Of a DNA stretch of 64,000 bases, positions 8,466 to 17,756 are shown in pieces; within the stretch, counting starts at the first letter, position 1, and each line of letters begins with the position of its first letter. Position numbers and translations under genes: made by a program. The notes below the pieces were generated by a model. That model did not search any database and was not told the DNA's origin. It saw only the letters and a program-made list of their open reading frames with translations. Origin of the DNA: CAZXLT01 sp964641545 (lineage in GTDB: Bacteria > Patescibacteriota > Saccharimonadia > Saccharimonadales > AWTP1-31); NCBI GenBank assembly GCA_964641545.1, contig CAZXLT010000003.1, positions 1 to 64,000 on the forward strand, written 5' to 3'.

Positions 8466-11400
8466 TATGCTTCCTCCTCTGCCTCGGCATCTGCCACGGC
8501 GGTTACGTCCTGTGTGTCGTCATCGTCATCTCCTGCGAGCGTCGGGTCGTCGGCGACAGCCACTGGCGACGCTACGCCAGTTTCTTCGTCCATTTCCATA
8601 ACCTCAAACTCGTCCAAGACGCCGTCTGTTGTAACATCTATTTCTGAAACCATCGGAGCTGGTACCTCAACGTCTGACTGATGAGCACCCTCATCTTTGA
8701 TGTTGTCGGCTAGAATCGCTTCTGCATCAACAACCTTTTCACTGCCAATAAGGTCTACTTTAAGGCTGAGGCCTTGCAGCTCTTTAACGAGCACATTAAA
8801 GCTTTCTGGAACCTTTGGCCCAACAATCTCTGTACCTTTAATGATGGATTCGTAAGCTTTGCTTCGCCCATAGACATCATCTGATTTAATAGTAAGCATT
8901 TCCTGTAGTGTATTGCTTGCTCCATACGCTTCTAGCGCCCAAACTTCCATTTCTCCAAAGCGCTGACCACCGTTTTGCGCCTTACCACCAAGTGGCTGTT
9001 GAGTAACCATGGTGTATGGTCCGGTTGATCGCGCATGGATCTTGTCGGCAATCATGTGGTTGAGCTTAATCATATACATACTGCCAACCGTAGTTCGTTC
9101 TAGGAATGCGGTTCCTGTCCGTCCGTCGTACAACTGTTGCTTACCGTCTTCGGCTAGTCCAGCTTCTTTCAATAAGCTTTGAATTTTGTCTGTAGTTACT
9201 CCATCAAATGATGGGCTGGCGACGTGCATTCCGAGCGCACGAGCCGCCATACCAAGGTGTGTTTCGAATAACTGACCAACATTCATACGGCTTGGTACGC
9301 CGAGCGGATTCAGAATAATGTCCACTGGAGTACCGTCCTCTGTGAACGGCATGTCTTCGACAGGAAGAACGCGGGCAATAACACCTTTGTTACCGTGGCG
9401 ACCACCGAGCTTGTCTCCCACCGCAATCTTGCGCATTTGGGCAACAAAAATTTGGATTTGCATAATCACACCAGCTTTTAGCTCATGACCATTCTCGCGT
9501 GAAAATACTTTTACGCCAACGACTTTGCCGTGTTTACCATTGCTCATGCGTTGAGACGTGTCGCGAACTTCTTTAGCCTTTTCGCCAAAGATTGCGCGAA
9601 GCAAACGCTCTTCAGAGCTTAGTTCTTGCTCACCTTTTGGTGTAATCTTCCCGACTAAAATGTCTCCTGGGTGAACTTCTGCGCCAATTCGCACAATTCC
9701 ATCGTCGTCGAGGTGACGCAGGGCTTCTTCGGAAACGTTTGGAATGTCGCGGGTTACGATCTCTGGACCTAGCTTAGTTTCGCGGACTTCGGTCATATAG
9801 TCGACGATGTGAACGCTAGTTAGCGTGTCATCTTCGACCAGTTTCCGGCTAATGATGATCGCATCTTCAAAGTTGTATCCGCTCCACGGCATGAATGCTA
9901 CGAGCAAGTCTTTTCCAAGAGCTAACTCGCCATCAGCAACTGACATACCTTCAATAAGTACGTCTCCAGCTTTAACTTTATCGCCACGACTTACAACAAC
10001 CTTCTGGTTGATGCTTGTACCTTCGTTAGAACGAATAAAATGCAGAGGTTCGTAGGTAACATTGCCGGTCTTGTACTTTACTACAAGCTTGTCGGCGCTT
10101 GCGCTAACAACTTCACCGCTTCCTTCAGCAAGGACAACTTGTCCTGAATTTTGAGCAACTGCAGCTTCCATGCCGGTTCCAACAATAGGTGCTGCAGGCT
10201 TGATCAGCGGGACAGCCTGACGTTGCTGGTTGCTGCCCATGAGAGATCGGTACACGTAGTTCTTTTCAATAAACGGAATCAAGGCTGCACTCGAACCAAT
10301 GATTTGTCGCAAGCTCGCGTCGACGTGGGTTACGTCATTCGCGTCAACTTCACTGGCAACAAGTCTGTTACGAGCACTAACACGTTCGTTAGCAAAATAA
10401 CCATCACTATCGATCGGCTCGCCTGCGCTCGCGATAATTGCTTGATCTTCTTCTGCTGCGTCTAGATAGACAACTTCACTTGTAACAACTGCACGAATAG
10501 GCCATGTAGCTTGGGATTTAATAGCTGCAAGTTTTTTTGCGGCAGCTTCTGTAATTTTTTGTCCTTTTTTAACGACAACGGTGCCTTTTTCGTTTTCCAG
10601 ATCGTGCGAAGCGACATGCCCAGCTAATTTACTGGCTGGTAGTGCGTTTGCTACTTTCCGGTATGGGGTCTCCACAAAACCGTACTCGTTAATACGTGCG
10701 TAGCTGGCAAGGTTTAGTACAAGACCAATATTGGCACCCTCTGGTGTTTCGACAGCGCAAATACGACCATAGTGAGTTGCGTGTGCGTCACGAACTTCGA
10801 ACCCAGCGCGTTCTCGGCTGAGTCCACCAGGACCCATCGAGCTCAAGCGGCGTTTGTGCGCCAGTTCACTCAGTGGGTTAATCTGGTCCATGAATTGGCT
10901 GAGCTGTGAGCTTGCAAAGAATTCACGAACAGCAGCAACAATAGGTCGCGCATTAATAAGTTGAGCAGGCGTAACGGTTTCGATTTCACTCATGCTCATG
11001 CGGTCTTTGGTATTGCGTTCCATACGCAGCAAGCCAATTCGGAACTGTCTTTGAACCAGCTCGCCGACGAGTTTCACGCGTCGGTTTGCCAAGCTATCAA
11101 TATCGTCAGCAGGCTCTTGTGTAATGTTAAGTCGAATAATTTCTGCAATGATCGCAAGCAAGTCTTCGAGACGCATAACACGGTTTTCAGCCGTATTTGG
11201 AACATCCAGGTTAAGTCGTTTGTTAATCTTGTAACGACCAACTCGACTAAAGTCGAATCGCTTGAAGTTATAAAACATGTTTTCAAGGAGGCTGCGCGCA
11301 TTGTCGACAGTGGCAAGATCGCCAGGTCGTAATCTTCGATATACCTCAATGAGCGCTTCGTTGGTACCTTTGCTTGGATCTTTATCAAGCGTCGTTTCAA

Positions 11401-12064
11401 CGTAACTCTTTTCGGCTTGGTCAACATGTTTAAAGGCGTCTTTCATTTGTGCCTCAGACATACCGAGCGCTTTTAGCAGGGTTGTAACGGCAATTTTGCG
11501 CTTTCGATCAATCTTCACGTAAATAGCGCCGTTGCTGGCAGTTTCGAACTCGAGCCACGCACCGCGACCTGGAATGACTTTTGCGCCGTACAAACGCTTC
11601 GCGCCGCTGTTGTCTGCAGTAAAGAAAACACCAGCTGAACGGATTAGCTGGCTTACTACAACACGCTCTGCGCCGTTAATAACAAAAGTACCTCGAGTAG
11701 TCATCCATGGGTAGTCACCTAGGTAAATTTCTTGTTCTTTAACTTCGCCTGTGACTTTGTTGGTTAGTTCAACAACTGCCTTCAGTGGTGCATCATAACT
11801 AACATTATTTTCACGGGCTTCAGTTTCAGTAAGTTTTGGCTTGTCGAAATGATAATGCTTAAACGACAAAGACAGTTTAGTGCCTGTGTAATCGTCAATT
11901 GGACTAACTTCAGCAAGAAGTTCACCAAGGCCTTCTTCCACTAGCCATTGCCAGGACGTGTTTTGGTGGTTAACAAGATCTGGTAAATCGATTAGATCTT
12001 TTCTGTTTGTAAAAAATGTTCGAGTTTTTGAGGGTTTAGTGGTGCTAATAGTTCCCTTTGCCAT
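8465..12064 (-). CDS. rpoB: DNA-directed RNA polymerase subunit beta
   Basis: Second-largest RNA polymerase subunit, 1199 aa from the ATG at 12064, chosen over a TTG three codons upstream because a GGAG lies about 11 nt before it. The rifampicin pocket is recognisable (SSQLSQFMDQINPLSEL, then HKRRLSSMGPGGL). Compared with E. coli it carries Ile at the Asn518 position and Met at Leu533, while Asp516, His526 and Ser531 equivalents are conserved. The C-terminus ends in an Asp/Glu/Ala-rich acidic tail of roughly 70 residues. rplK/A/J/L genes that often precede rpoB are absent; clpP is the upstream neighbour. Confidence 0.97.
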   Translation of the reverse strand: MAKGTISTTKPSKTRTFFTNRKDLIDLPDLVNHQNTSWQWLVEEGLGELLAEVSPIDDYTGTKLSLSFKHYHFDKPKLTETEARENNVSYDAPLKAVVELTNKVTGEVKEQEIYLGDYPWMTTRGTFVINGAERVVVSQLIRSAGVFFTADNSGAKRLYGAKVIPGRGAWLEFETASNGAIYVKIDRKRKIAVTTLLKALGMSEAQMKDAFKHVDQAEKSYVETTLDKDPSKGTNEALIEVYRRLRPGDLATVDNARSLLENMFYNFKRFDFSRVGRYKINKRLNLDVPNTAENRVMRLEDLLAIIAEIIRLNITQEPADDIDSLANRRVKLVGELVQRQFRIGLLRMERNTKDRMSMSEIETVTPAQLINARPIVAAVREFFASSQLSQFMDQINPLSELAHKRRLSSMGPGGLSRERAGFEVRDAHATHYGRICAVETPEGANIGLVLNLASYARINEYGFVETPYRKVANALPASKLAGHVASHDLENEKGTVVVKKGQKITEAAAKKLAAIKSQATWPIRAVVTSEVVYLDAAEEDQAIIASAGEPIDSDGYFANERVSARNRLVASEVDANDVTHVDASLRQIIGSSAALIPFIEKNYVYRSLMGSNQQRQAVPLIKPAAPIVGTGMEAAVAQNSGQVVLAEGSGEVVSASADKLVVKYKTGNVTYEPLHFIRSNEGTSINQKVVVSRGDKVKAGDVLIEGMSVADGELALGKDLLVAFMPWSGYNFEDAIIISRKLVEDDTLTSVHIVDYMTEVRETKLGPEIVTRDIPNVSEEALRHLDDDGIVRIGAEVHPGDILVGKITPKGEQELSSEERLLRAIFGEKAKEVRDTSQRMSNGKHGKVVGVKVFSRENGHELKAGVIMQIQIFVAQMRKIAVGDKLGGRHGNKGVIARVLPVEDMPFTEDGTPVDIILNPLGVPSRMNVGQLFETHLGMAARALGMHVASPSFDGVTTDKIQSLLKEAGLAEDGKQQLYDGRTGTAFLERTTVGSMYMIKLNHMIADKIHARSTGPYTMVTQQPLGGKAQNGGQRFGEMEVWALEAYGASNTLQEMLTIKSDDVYGRSKAYESIIKGTEIVGPKVPESFNVLVKELQGLSLKVDLIGSEKVVDAEAILADNIKDEGAHQSDVEVPAPMVSEIDVTTDGVLDEFEVMEMDEETGVASPVAVADDPTLAGDDDDDTQDVTAVADAEAEEEA

Positions 12065-12214
12065 ACGCTTCAACGCTCCGCTTACGTTTATAGTGGATTT
12101 TGTTTCTAAATTGTTTGTTGTAGTTTTTGCGCGCGAAGATCTCTAAGTTCGAGTTTGGTACTGTTTTTTGGTGTAACCACAGCAGTGCCCGACTTACTCT
12201 ACTTCTTAGGCTAC

Positions 12215-12243
12215 AGTGTGAAGAATAGTCGTGATAATGTCAA
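12215..12243 (-). promoter_or_regulatory. Promoter of the rpoB-rpoC cluster
   Basis: A perfect TTGACA (12238-12243) and CACACT (12215-12220) are 17 nt apart on the minus strand, in the 204-nt gap between clpP and rpoB. The transcript would have a leader of roughly 140 nt, in which I see no clear terminator, leader peptide or protein-binding structure. The rest of this gap is otherwise featureless. Confidence 0.55.
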
Positions 12244-12268
12244 GCACTTTATGATTGCGTAGGATCTG

Positions 12269-12883
12269 CTATTTACTTATAGTTTTCAGGCTCGAAACAA
12301 TCTTGTCTACGACTCCGTATTTCTTTGCTTCGTCGGAAGTCATCCAATAGTCGCGTTCCATATCGTCTTGAATTTTCCTAACTGTCTGTCCTGTGTTTTT
12401 TGCCATGATCTCGTTTAGCCTATGTTTAATACGAAGAGACTCTTTGAGATCGATTTCCATGTCGGTCACTTTACCTCGTGTTCCGCTGCTTGGCTGATGG
12501 ATCATAACAGTAGCATTCGGTAGGATGATTCGTTTACCTTTCGTGCCAGAACTCAGTAAAAACGCTGCTGCAGAAGCTTGCACGCCGATACCTACTGTTT
12601 GGATGTCATTGCTGACATATTGCATTGTGTCGTAAATTGCCAAAGCATCATACACGCTTCCGCCAGGACTATTGATATAAAAATATATGTCTTTTTTATC
12701 ATCCTCGGCGTGCAGAAAAAGGAGTTGTGCCACCACTAGATTAGCGGTGTGTTCGTTAACATCGCTGCCCAGAAATATAATGCGATCCTTGAGCAGTCTA
12801 GAGTATATGTCGTACGCTCGTTCCACCCGTCCATCGTTTTCAATTACGGTTGGAATAAGAATTGAACTAGTTGAGTTTGTCAT
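12269..12883 (-). CDS. clpP: ATP-dependent Clp protease proteolytic subunit
   Basis: Serine protease that forms the Clp degradation chamber. The 204 aa protein has the full catalytic triad: Ser104 in VQASAAAF, His129 in MIHQP and Asp178 in ERDYW. The nucleophile motif differs slightly from the usual QAASMGA. Regulation is visible: a perfect CIRCE operator overlaps its -35 box, and the -10 box ends 9 nt before the ATG, so the mRNA is nearly leaderless. The partner ATPase is probably the ClpC at 30816-33284, which has the same kind of operator. Confidence 0.97.
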   Translation of the reverse strand: MTNSTSSILIPTVIENDGRVERAYDIYSRLLKDRIIFLGSDVNEHTANLVVAQLLFLHAEDDKKDIYFYINSPGGSVYDALAIYDTMQYVSNDIQTVGIGVQASAAAFLLSSGTKGKRIILPNATVMIHQPSSGTRGKVTDMEIDLKESLRIKHRLNEIMAKNTGQTVRKIQDDMERDYWMTSDEAKKYGVVDKIVSSLKTISK

Positions 12884-12892
12884 AGTAAAGAA

Positions 12893-12921
12893 ATTGTAAC
12901 GAGTAAATTAGCACTCGTCAA
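12893..12921 (-). promoter_or_regulatory. Promoter of clpP
   Basis: TTGACG (12916-12921) and TACAAT (12893-12898) are 17 nt apart on the minus strand. The -10 ends 9 nt before the clpP ATG. The -35 lies inside the CIRCE element, so HrcA binding should block polymerase. Confidence 0.75.
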
Positions 12922-12934
12922 GCCTGAGTGCTAA
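12908..12934. promoter_or_regulatory. CIRCE operator (HrcA site) upstream of clpP
   Basis: Exact consensus inverted repeat TTAGCACTC - 9 nt - GAGTGCTAA. It covers the clpP -35 box and overlaps the stop codon of the upstream gene. HrcA repressors bind this element in many bacteria; hrcA itself is not in the window. Confidence 0.93.
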
Positions 12935-13533
12935 TAATGTTGGACGGCATTCTTTCCTTCGCCAAATTTGCCAATAACAAACCATACCACCCCATGCCTT
13001 GTTCGCGTATAGTGAGCCGCCCGCTCTTCAACGGGACATAGGTTGTTTATGACTCCCACATCGCCAATGCTTAGGTGGTGTCGCGTTCTCCGGACATGCC
13101 GATTATCAGAAGAGTGTTGTTTGTGTACAAGTGTACCCTCGTTTTGGATAGGAATAACAAGTCGATAGTCTTCTGTTCTACGGTCCTGGTGAGCACGTGT
13201 GGGCAAAACACGCGGCGCGAAGGAGCGTAAACGTCTTGCAGAAATCGTTCCGTCTGCAGGTATAAATGGTGTTAGTTCGGCTCCGAAGCTTCGTACTTCG
13301 GTCGCAGGTCCAGTTTTATCGCGGAATAAACTATATGGACTGTATTCGGCCTCGGCAACTAATCCATTTTCCGGAGCAACGGATGGGCACAGGATACCAT
13401 TTGTTATCACCCACTCTCCAAACTCAGCGACCCTGTCAGCGTCGAGCGCTTCCTTTATCGCTCCAATGTCGCCAGGTTGAACGGCAGACATGCCATCCAT
13501 AAACTCAATTGGATCCAATACCAAACCAGGCAT
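12931..13533 (-). CDS. Possible 2-oxoglutarate/Fe(II) dioxygenase-like protein (200 aa)
   Basis: No family assignment is certain. The C-terminal half resembles the Asp/Asn-hydroxylase type of double-stranded beta-helix: an HQD motif (115-117) is followed by RLVIPI, then about 50 residues later a GDVGVINN turn, His174 and an Arg-rich RTRHGVVWFVI strand. This matches the HxD...H...R layout used to bind iron and 2-oxoglutarate. The N-terminal 100 residues are unassigned. It starts 1 nt after the tig stop codon and precedes clpP, so it is probably co-transcribed with tig. The fold call is inference from motif spacing only. Confidence 0.6.
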   Translation of the reverse strand: MPGLVLDPIEFMDGMSAVQPGDIGAIKEALDADRVAEFGEWVITNGILCPSVAPENGLVAEAEYSPYSLFRDKTGPATEVRSFGAELTPFIPADGTISARRLRSFAPRVLPTRAHQDRRTEDYRLVIPIQNEGTLVHKQHSSDNRHVRRTRHHLSIGDVGVINNLCPVEERAAHYTRTRHGVVWFVIGKFGEGKNAVQHY

Positions 13534-13534
13534 A

Positions 13535-14821
13535 CTATTTCTTTGTTACGTAATCTCGGAGTTTTGCTAGAACTTTTTCGATTCGAATACGCGAAGCAAT
13601 ATCCTGACGTGCTTCAGGTTTATCAAGTTCTGTTTGCATTTGAGGGTCTGTATACTGACCTTTTAATAGTTGCATTCGTACCTCAAGCTCATCTGGAGTC
13701 ACAACAATATTCTCTGCATCGCCGATTGCGCCAATAATAATGCCAATTTTTACTTGTTCTTCGGCATCTTTACGGTTTCGTTTGCGGTGTTCGTCTTCTG
13801 TTACACCCTCTTCTTGTAGGTGTTCCTGCCATGTCTGCCCGCGGTATGTTAGATTACGCTTCTCTTCTTCTTCTGCACGTAGTACTTGGTCGTCGACAAC
13901 GTTATCTGGAATAGCTACTGTCGCTTTTGCCGCGATAGCACGAAGCAGCTCGCTTTCGAATTTTTGGTCAAGCTCTTTTTGCCGTTCGGCTGTTAACTGC
14001 TTTTTTATATCTTCCTTTAGGTGCGTAAGCGAGGTGAAAGGTCCAGACTTTTTGGCAAACTCATCATCCAGTTTTGGTGTTGATAGCTCTTGAACTTTAT
14101 TGATTGTGACGGCAAAGGTTACCTTCTTATTCTGTAGCGCCGCTACACCATAGTCCTTTGGAAACGTAAGTGTAAATTCCTTACTGTCGTCTTTTTTTAG
14201 ACCAAGCAAGTTCTTTTCGAAACCAGGGATAAATGTATCGCTACCGAGTTTTAGCGGATAGTCTTTACCGTCAGCGCCCTGAACAGGCTTGCCTTTCGCG
14301 TCTGTGCCTGCAAAGTCTATCAACACCTCGTCACCGTTTTTAGCAGCTCGTGTGACCTCTGTTTTTGTTGCAAGTCGTTCAGCGAGCGAATCCAAAACGT
14401 CGGAAATGTCCTTAGCAGAAACTTTGGCAGCCTCTGGTGTGCGCTTCATTGTTTTATAACTTGGTAGTTTTACTTCTCCAAGAACATCGACTGTAATGTC
14501 AAACTCAACCGTGGTGAACGGCACAAATTTTTTCAGTTCAACCTTTGGCTGAGAGGTTGTTCGAAGATTTTCTTTGATCACAGCCTGGGTGTAGTAGTGG
14601 TTGAGCGTTGCATCAATAAACTCAGTTTGTAACAGCTGCTGGTCAAGATGCTTTTCGACCATATCAAGCGGTGCTTTTCCTGCCCTAAAGCCAGGAATCT
14701 TGACGTTATCCGTGCTGAGCTTTCTAAGCGTTGCTTCTTTAATTTTCAGCAATGTCTCTGTATCGGCAACAACGTGGGCTGTTACGTTAGTGTCTGAATT
14801 ACGTGTAAGTTTAATCTGCAT
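13535..14821 (-). CDS. tig: Trigger factor (ribosome-associated chaperone)
   Basis: 428 aa trigger factor with the usual three parts: an N-terminal ribosome-binding domain with a GFRAGKAP-like signature (PGFRAGKAPLDMVEK, about 42-56), a central FKBP-type prolyl isomerase domain (about 165-250) and a long helical C-terminal chaperone domain. It binds nascent chains at the ribosome exit tunnel. The -10 box TATACT ends 8 nt before the ATG and is 17 nt from TTGCTG, so the message is leaderless. It is followed by the dioxygenase-like gene and clpP, a common tig-clpP neighbourhood. Confidence 0.95.
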   Translation of the reverse strand: MQIKLTRNSDTNVTAHVVADTETLLKIKEATLRKLSTDNVKIPGFRAGKAPLDMVEKHLDQQLLQTEFIDATLNHYYTQAVIKENLRTTSQPKVELKKFVPFTTVEFDITVDVLGEVKLPSYKTMKRTPEAAKVSAKDISDVLDSLAERLATKTEVTRAAKNGDEVLIDFAGTDAKGKPVQGADGKDYPLKLGSDTFIPGFEKNLLGLKKDDSKEFTLTFPKDYGVAALQNKKVTFAVTINKVQELSTPKLDDEFAKKSGPFTSLTHLKEDIKKQLTAERQKELDQKFESELLRAIAAKATVAIPDNVVDDQVLRAEEEEKRNLTYRGQTWQEHLQEEGVTEDEHRKRNRKDAEEQVKIGIIIGAIGDAENIVVTPDELEVRMQLLKGQYTDPQMQTELDKPEARQDIASRIRIEKVLAKLRDYVTKK

Positions 14822-14829
14822 AAGGGGTG

Positions 14830-14858
14830 AGTATAAACCATCTCACCAGATACAGCAA
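14830..14858 (-). promoter_or_regulatory. Leaderless-type promoter of tig
   Basis: TTGCTG (14853-14858), a 17-nt spacer and TATACT (14830-14835), with only 8 nt between the -10 and the ATG. Confidence 0.7.
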
Positions 14859-14869
14859 GATCAGTATGA

Positions 14870-14898
14870 TTGCGCAAGTATAAAAAGCATGGTATAAT
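14870..14898 (+). promoter_or_regulatory. Leaderless-type promoter of the kinase-fold gene
   Basis: TTGCGC (14870-14875), a 17-nt spacer and a perfect TATAAT (14893-14898), 9 nt before the ATG at 14908. It is back to back with the tig promoter. Confidence 0.7.
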
Positions 14899-14907
14899 AA
14901 ATGTATT

Positions 14908-15633
14908 ATGCCTGATATTAGCGTTGGGGTTGGTGATGCTTTGGTTGAAATGCCCGTACGTCATTTGGGATTTGAACACTTGCGGGGTAGCGAAGAACCT
15001 CAGCCGGTGTACGTTTTCGGTGATACTGACGTTGTTGGTGACGCAGGTTTACTGGCGTGTGAACCCAACTATGTAGAACTCTACGAGACACTACGCTCCT
15101 TAAAGCAGACACCGGATGGTGAAGAGTTAACAAGAGGTAACGATGGGGGCTTAGTTGTTCGGCTCGGCGATTATGCGATCAAGTATTGCTGGGAAAACGT
15201 TTCAGCGCTCGATGAAGGAATTGCTTCCGAAATAATTCGCCTTGGACTTGAACAAACTACAGATCATAACGGACCACGACTTACAGTTCCTAGAGTTGTT
15301 GGAGGTATTACGACCGTCGACGGAGGTGTTCTTATAACTGAGTTCGCTCGCGGATTCACGCCGGCCAATAGGCTTGATGTGGCTAGTGGGCGCGCGTGCG
15401 ATGATGATTCATATCGACGTAAGCAGCTATATCGTTTGGCAATCGCAATGAGCACTGCTGACATGCCAAAACCAAACGATCGTTTATATATGTTCGACGA
15501 TGGTGCCCATAACGTTATGTGGCCAACGGACTTTCGTACTACGGATCATCAACCATTACCCGATGACATGGTGTGTATAGATTTCGCAAAGGTTTGCCGC
15601 AGCCTCCCCGCCATGGCAGCGGCACTGGCTTAA
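14908..15633 (+). CDS. Small protein-kinase-fold (APH-like) protein
   Basis: 241 aa protein with a minimal kinase layout: Lys92 in the strand DYAIKYCW, Glu108 in the next helix (ASEIIRL), a hinge-like LITEFARG, a D-x4-N catalytic loop (Asp197, Asn202) and IDF with Asp225. This order fits protein kinase/aminoglycoside phosphotransferase-like enzymes. No glycine-rich loop is obvious and the C-lobe is short, so the substrate is unknown and it may be an atypical kinase. No signal peptide or membrane segment. Its TAA shares TTAA with the convergent hisS stop codon. Confidence 0.75.
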   Translation: MPDISVGVGDALVEMPVRHLGFEHLRGSEEPQPVYVFGDTDVVGDAGLLACEPNYVELYETLRSLKQTPDGEELTRGNDGGLVVRLGDYAIKYCWENVSALDEGIASEIIRLGLEQTTDHNGPRLTVPRVVGGITTVDGGVLITEFARGFTPANRLDVASGRACDDDSYRRKQLYRLAIAMSTADMPKPNDRLYMFDDGAHNVMWPTDFRTTDHQPLPDDMVCIDFAKVCRSLPAMAAALA

Positions 15634-16940
15634 TCTTTGTTACGCAACGCTAGAATCATTGATGCTATGCGGTCAATACTGTGTGTTTCCTCTCGCTCCG
15701 AAACAAGGTCTTTTAGGTTGAACTGCTCCTTTGCAAGTTCTTGTTCGCCAATAAATAGTGCGTAACGAATACCCAGTTTAGTTGCCGTTTTAATTTGTGC
15801 CGGGATCTTTCGGTCGCCTGGGTCGACGGCAACAGTAACGCCTTCATCTCGTAGTTTTTTAATCACTTTCTGCGCTTGCTTGTAGGTATCACCAACCAAA
15901 ACAACATACACTTCCGTCTCGGATTTCAAAGTTGGAAGCAGATCATGGGAGCTAAGAAAGTTTGCAAAAGTTACGTCGCCAACGGCAAAACCAACCGTAG
16001 GTACAGGGTCTACGCCAAATAAGCCAACGAGCCCATCGTAGCGTCCGCCTCCTGCCATAGCACGGTTATTCTCTGGATCGGTATCGAACACCTCAAACAC
16101 GACATCAGTGTAGTAGTCAAAGCCTCGCATAACCGTAATGTCAAACACAGCATTGTCGATGCCAGATTCCTTTAGTAGTTCTAGCAGCTGGCTAAGTTCG
16201 GCATAAGATGCTTGTTTTTGAACCTCTTCTGGTAGCTCATTTAGCTCCTTAACTTCTAGAATTGCCAGCAGTTTGTCGCCCACGCCACTTTCTCGTTCGG
16301 TTGGGTTAAGAACGGCGTCAATATCGGCTACAAACTCGGCGCGTTCCATCTTGTGCATACGATCAATTAATTTCGCAACAGTATGAGACTGGACTGCGCT
16401 TAAGCCTAAATAATCTTTTAGTATGTAGTCCATAAGCTTGCGACTATTGAGCCGTATAAGATACATGCTATGTGTCGCGCCAAATTCTTTCATGATGGTG
16501 TCGGCAATAAGAATCATTTCGTGTTCTGCTGCAACGGAGTTAACGCCAAAGATGTCAACATTTAGCTGCCAATGCTCGCGCAATCGGCCTCGTTGTGGGC
16601 GTTCATAGCGCCATAAGTTTGGGATGCTGTACCAGCGTAGTGGGTACGGCAATTCTTGGCGTCTTGCAGCCACCATACGGCTTACACTAGGTGTCATTTC
16701 TGGTCGAATAACTACCTCGCGACCACCACGGTCTTTAAGCACGTACGTTTGCTCATTAACGATTTCTTCACCAGTTTTTGCTTTGTACAGCTCGATGCTT
16801 TCCAGTATCGGTGCATCGTATTCTTCGTAACCAAATTTTTCGACAGTCTGGCGCATAACGCCAAACATATATTTTTGTAGTCGCTTGTCTTCTGGATAGA
16901 AGTCTCGTGCGCCTTTATAGGGCTGTGTGCTTAGTGTCAT
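15630..16940 (-). CDS. hisS: Histidyl-tRNA synthetase
   Basis: Class II synthetase that charges tRNA-His, 436 aa. The N-terminal KGARDFYPED, the motif 2 region (RPEMTPSVSR and YSIPNLWRYERPQRGRLREHWQLNVDIFG), the RGFDYYTDVVFEV histidine loop and the GGGRYDGL motif 3 region are all present, followed by the anticodon-binding domain. I chose ATG 16940 over upstream in-frame codons because AGGA lies about 6 nt before it and the protein then begins at the conserved N-terminus. It is 8 nt downstream of the VanX-like gene and shares its leader, which encodes a His-rich peptide and a terminator. Confidence 0.97.
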   Translation of the reverse strand: MTLSTQPYKGARDFYPEDKRLQKYMFGVMRQTVEKFGYEEYDAPILESIELYKAKTGEEIVNEQTYVLKDRGGREVVIRPEMTPSVSRMVAARRQELPYPLRWYSIPNLWRYERPQRGRLREHWQLNVDIFGVNSVAAEHEMILIADTIMKEFGATHSMYLIRLNSRKLMDYILKDYLGLSAVQSHTVAKLIDRMHKMERAEFVADIDAVLNPTERESGVGDKLLAILEVKELNELPEEVQKQASYAELSQLLELLKESGIDNAVFDITVMRGFDYYTDVVFEVFDTDPENNRAMAGGGRYDGLVGLFGVDPVPTVGFAVGDVTFANFLSSHDLLPTLKSETEVYVVLVGDTYKQAQKVIKKLRDEGVTVAVDPGDRKIPAQIKTATKLGIRYALFIGEQELAKEQFNLKDLVSEREETHSIDRIASMILALRNKD

Positions 16941-16948
16941 TGTTAGTC

Positions 16949-17725
16949 CTATTGTACCATTCCGGTGCGATACGTTACCTGCTCGTAAATTGCTTGTGGT
17001 TGATTGTTTGCTGCCGCCCATTCTTTGTCCCCATAAGAAAAGTGCCACCACTCTCCATCAAATGGCGTAAACTCGAAATCCTGCATGACAGAACGTAGTA
17101 GTTGACGATTACCCCATGACTCTTGATCGATGAAAGGGCTAAAGGTGTACGAGTCAGGGCTAAAATCCCAGATATCTGTCCCCATTTTTAGGGGCTTCCC
17201 TTGTCCCCATATTTGCACATCAACTGCACCACCGGTAGGGTGTCCTGCAACAGACGGCACGGCGATTGATCGGTGAGCCTCTTCGAATAATTCCGCTTCC
17301 GTGCCTTCAAAGCCCTTCGCTTTGATTTCAGAAATAATGTCATCAAATGTAGATTGCTGGATCGCTAGATCTCGGTAGCCATAGACTACTTCTAGTGCAA
17401 AACCAGATGTTTTGGCGATCATTTCGGCCACGCTTGCCAATTTTTCAGCTACCTTAGTTCGGACATAGATCTCTGTTCCTGTGATAACGAGCATGCGCGG
17501 ATCAATTTGTCTCGTTCGAAGGTTGTCAGTTTGTTCAATCGCAACCAGAGGCTCTGCGTTATCAACGCATGGTATGCCGGCATAGTCACGGAATTTACGC
17601 ATTTTTGACTGAAGCAAAGCGTATACTTGCTTGTTGTCTTTGGCTGCTATAGCCTCAGGAAAGGTGTCTAGAAGTAATTTCCATGATGGTCCGAAGCCCG
17701 TGGAGTTATTTTGGGTATAGGTCAT
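16949..17725 (-). CDS. VanX-like D-alanyl-D-alanine dipeptidase (peptidase M15)
   Basis: 258 aa zinc peptidase of the M15 family. It has the GYR-type strand (YGYRDL, 115-120), the zinc motif SVAGHPTGGAVDV (His162, Asp169) and the catalytic EWWH (Glu225, His228), all at VanX-like spacing. The family cleaves D-Ala-D-Ala or related peptidoglycan peptides. No signal peptide is visible, so it is probably cytoplasmic and could recycle wall dipeptides. The ATG at 17725 is preceded by AAGGAG. It is first in an operon with hisS and lies behind the histidine attenuator, an odd pairing for a wall-recycling enzyme. Confidence 0.85.
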   Translation of the reverse strand: MTYTQNNSTGFGPSWKLLLDTFPEAIAAKDNKQVYALLQSKMRKFRDYAGIPCVDNAEPLVAIEQTDNLRTRQIDPRMLVITGTEIYVRTKVAEKLASVAEMIAKTSGFALEVVYGYRDLAIQQSTFDDIISEIKAKGFEGTEAELFEEAHRSIAVPSVAGHPTGGAVDVQIWGQGKPLKMGTDIWDFSPDSYTFSPFIDQESWGNRQLLRSVMQDFEFTPFDGEWWHFSYGDKEWAAANNQPQAIYEQVTYRTGMVQ

Positions 17726-17756
17726 TAGTAGCTCCTTAGTTAATTTACACATACAA

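Noticed and set aside
16941..17051. Longer hisS reading frame starting at 17051
   Set aside because: It would overlap the VanX gene, has no Shine-Dalgarno site, and the conserved HisRS N-terminus starts at 16940.
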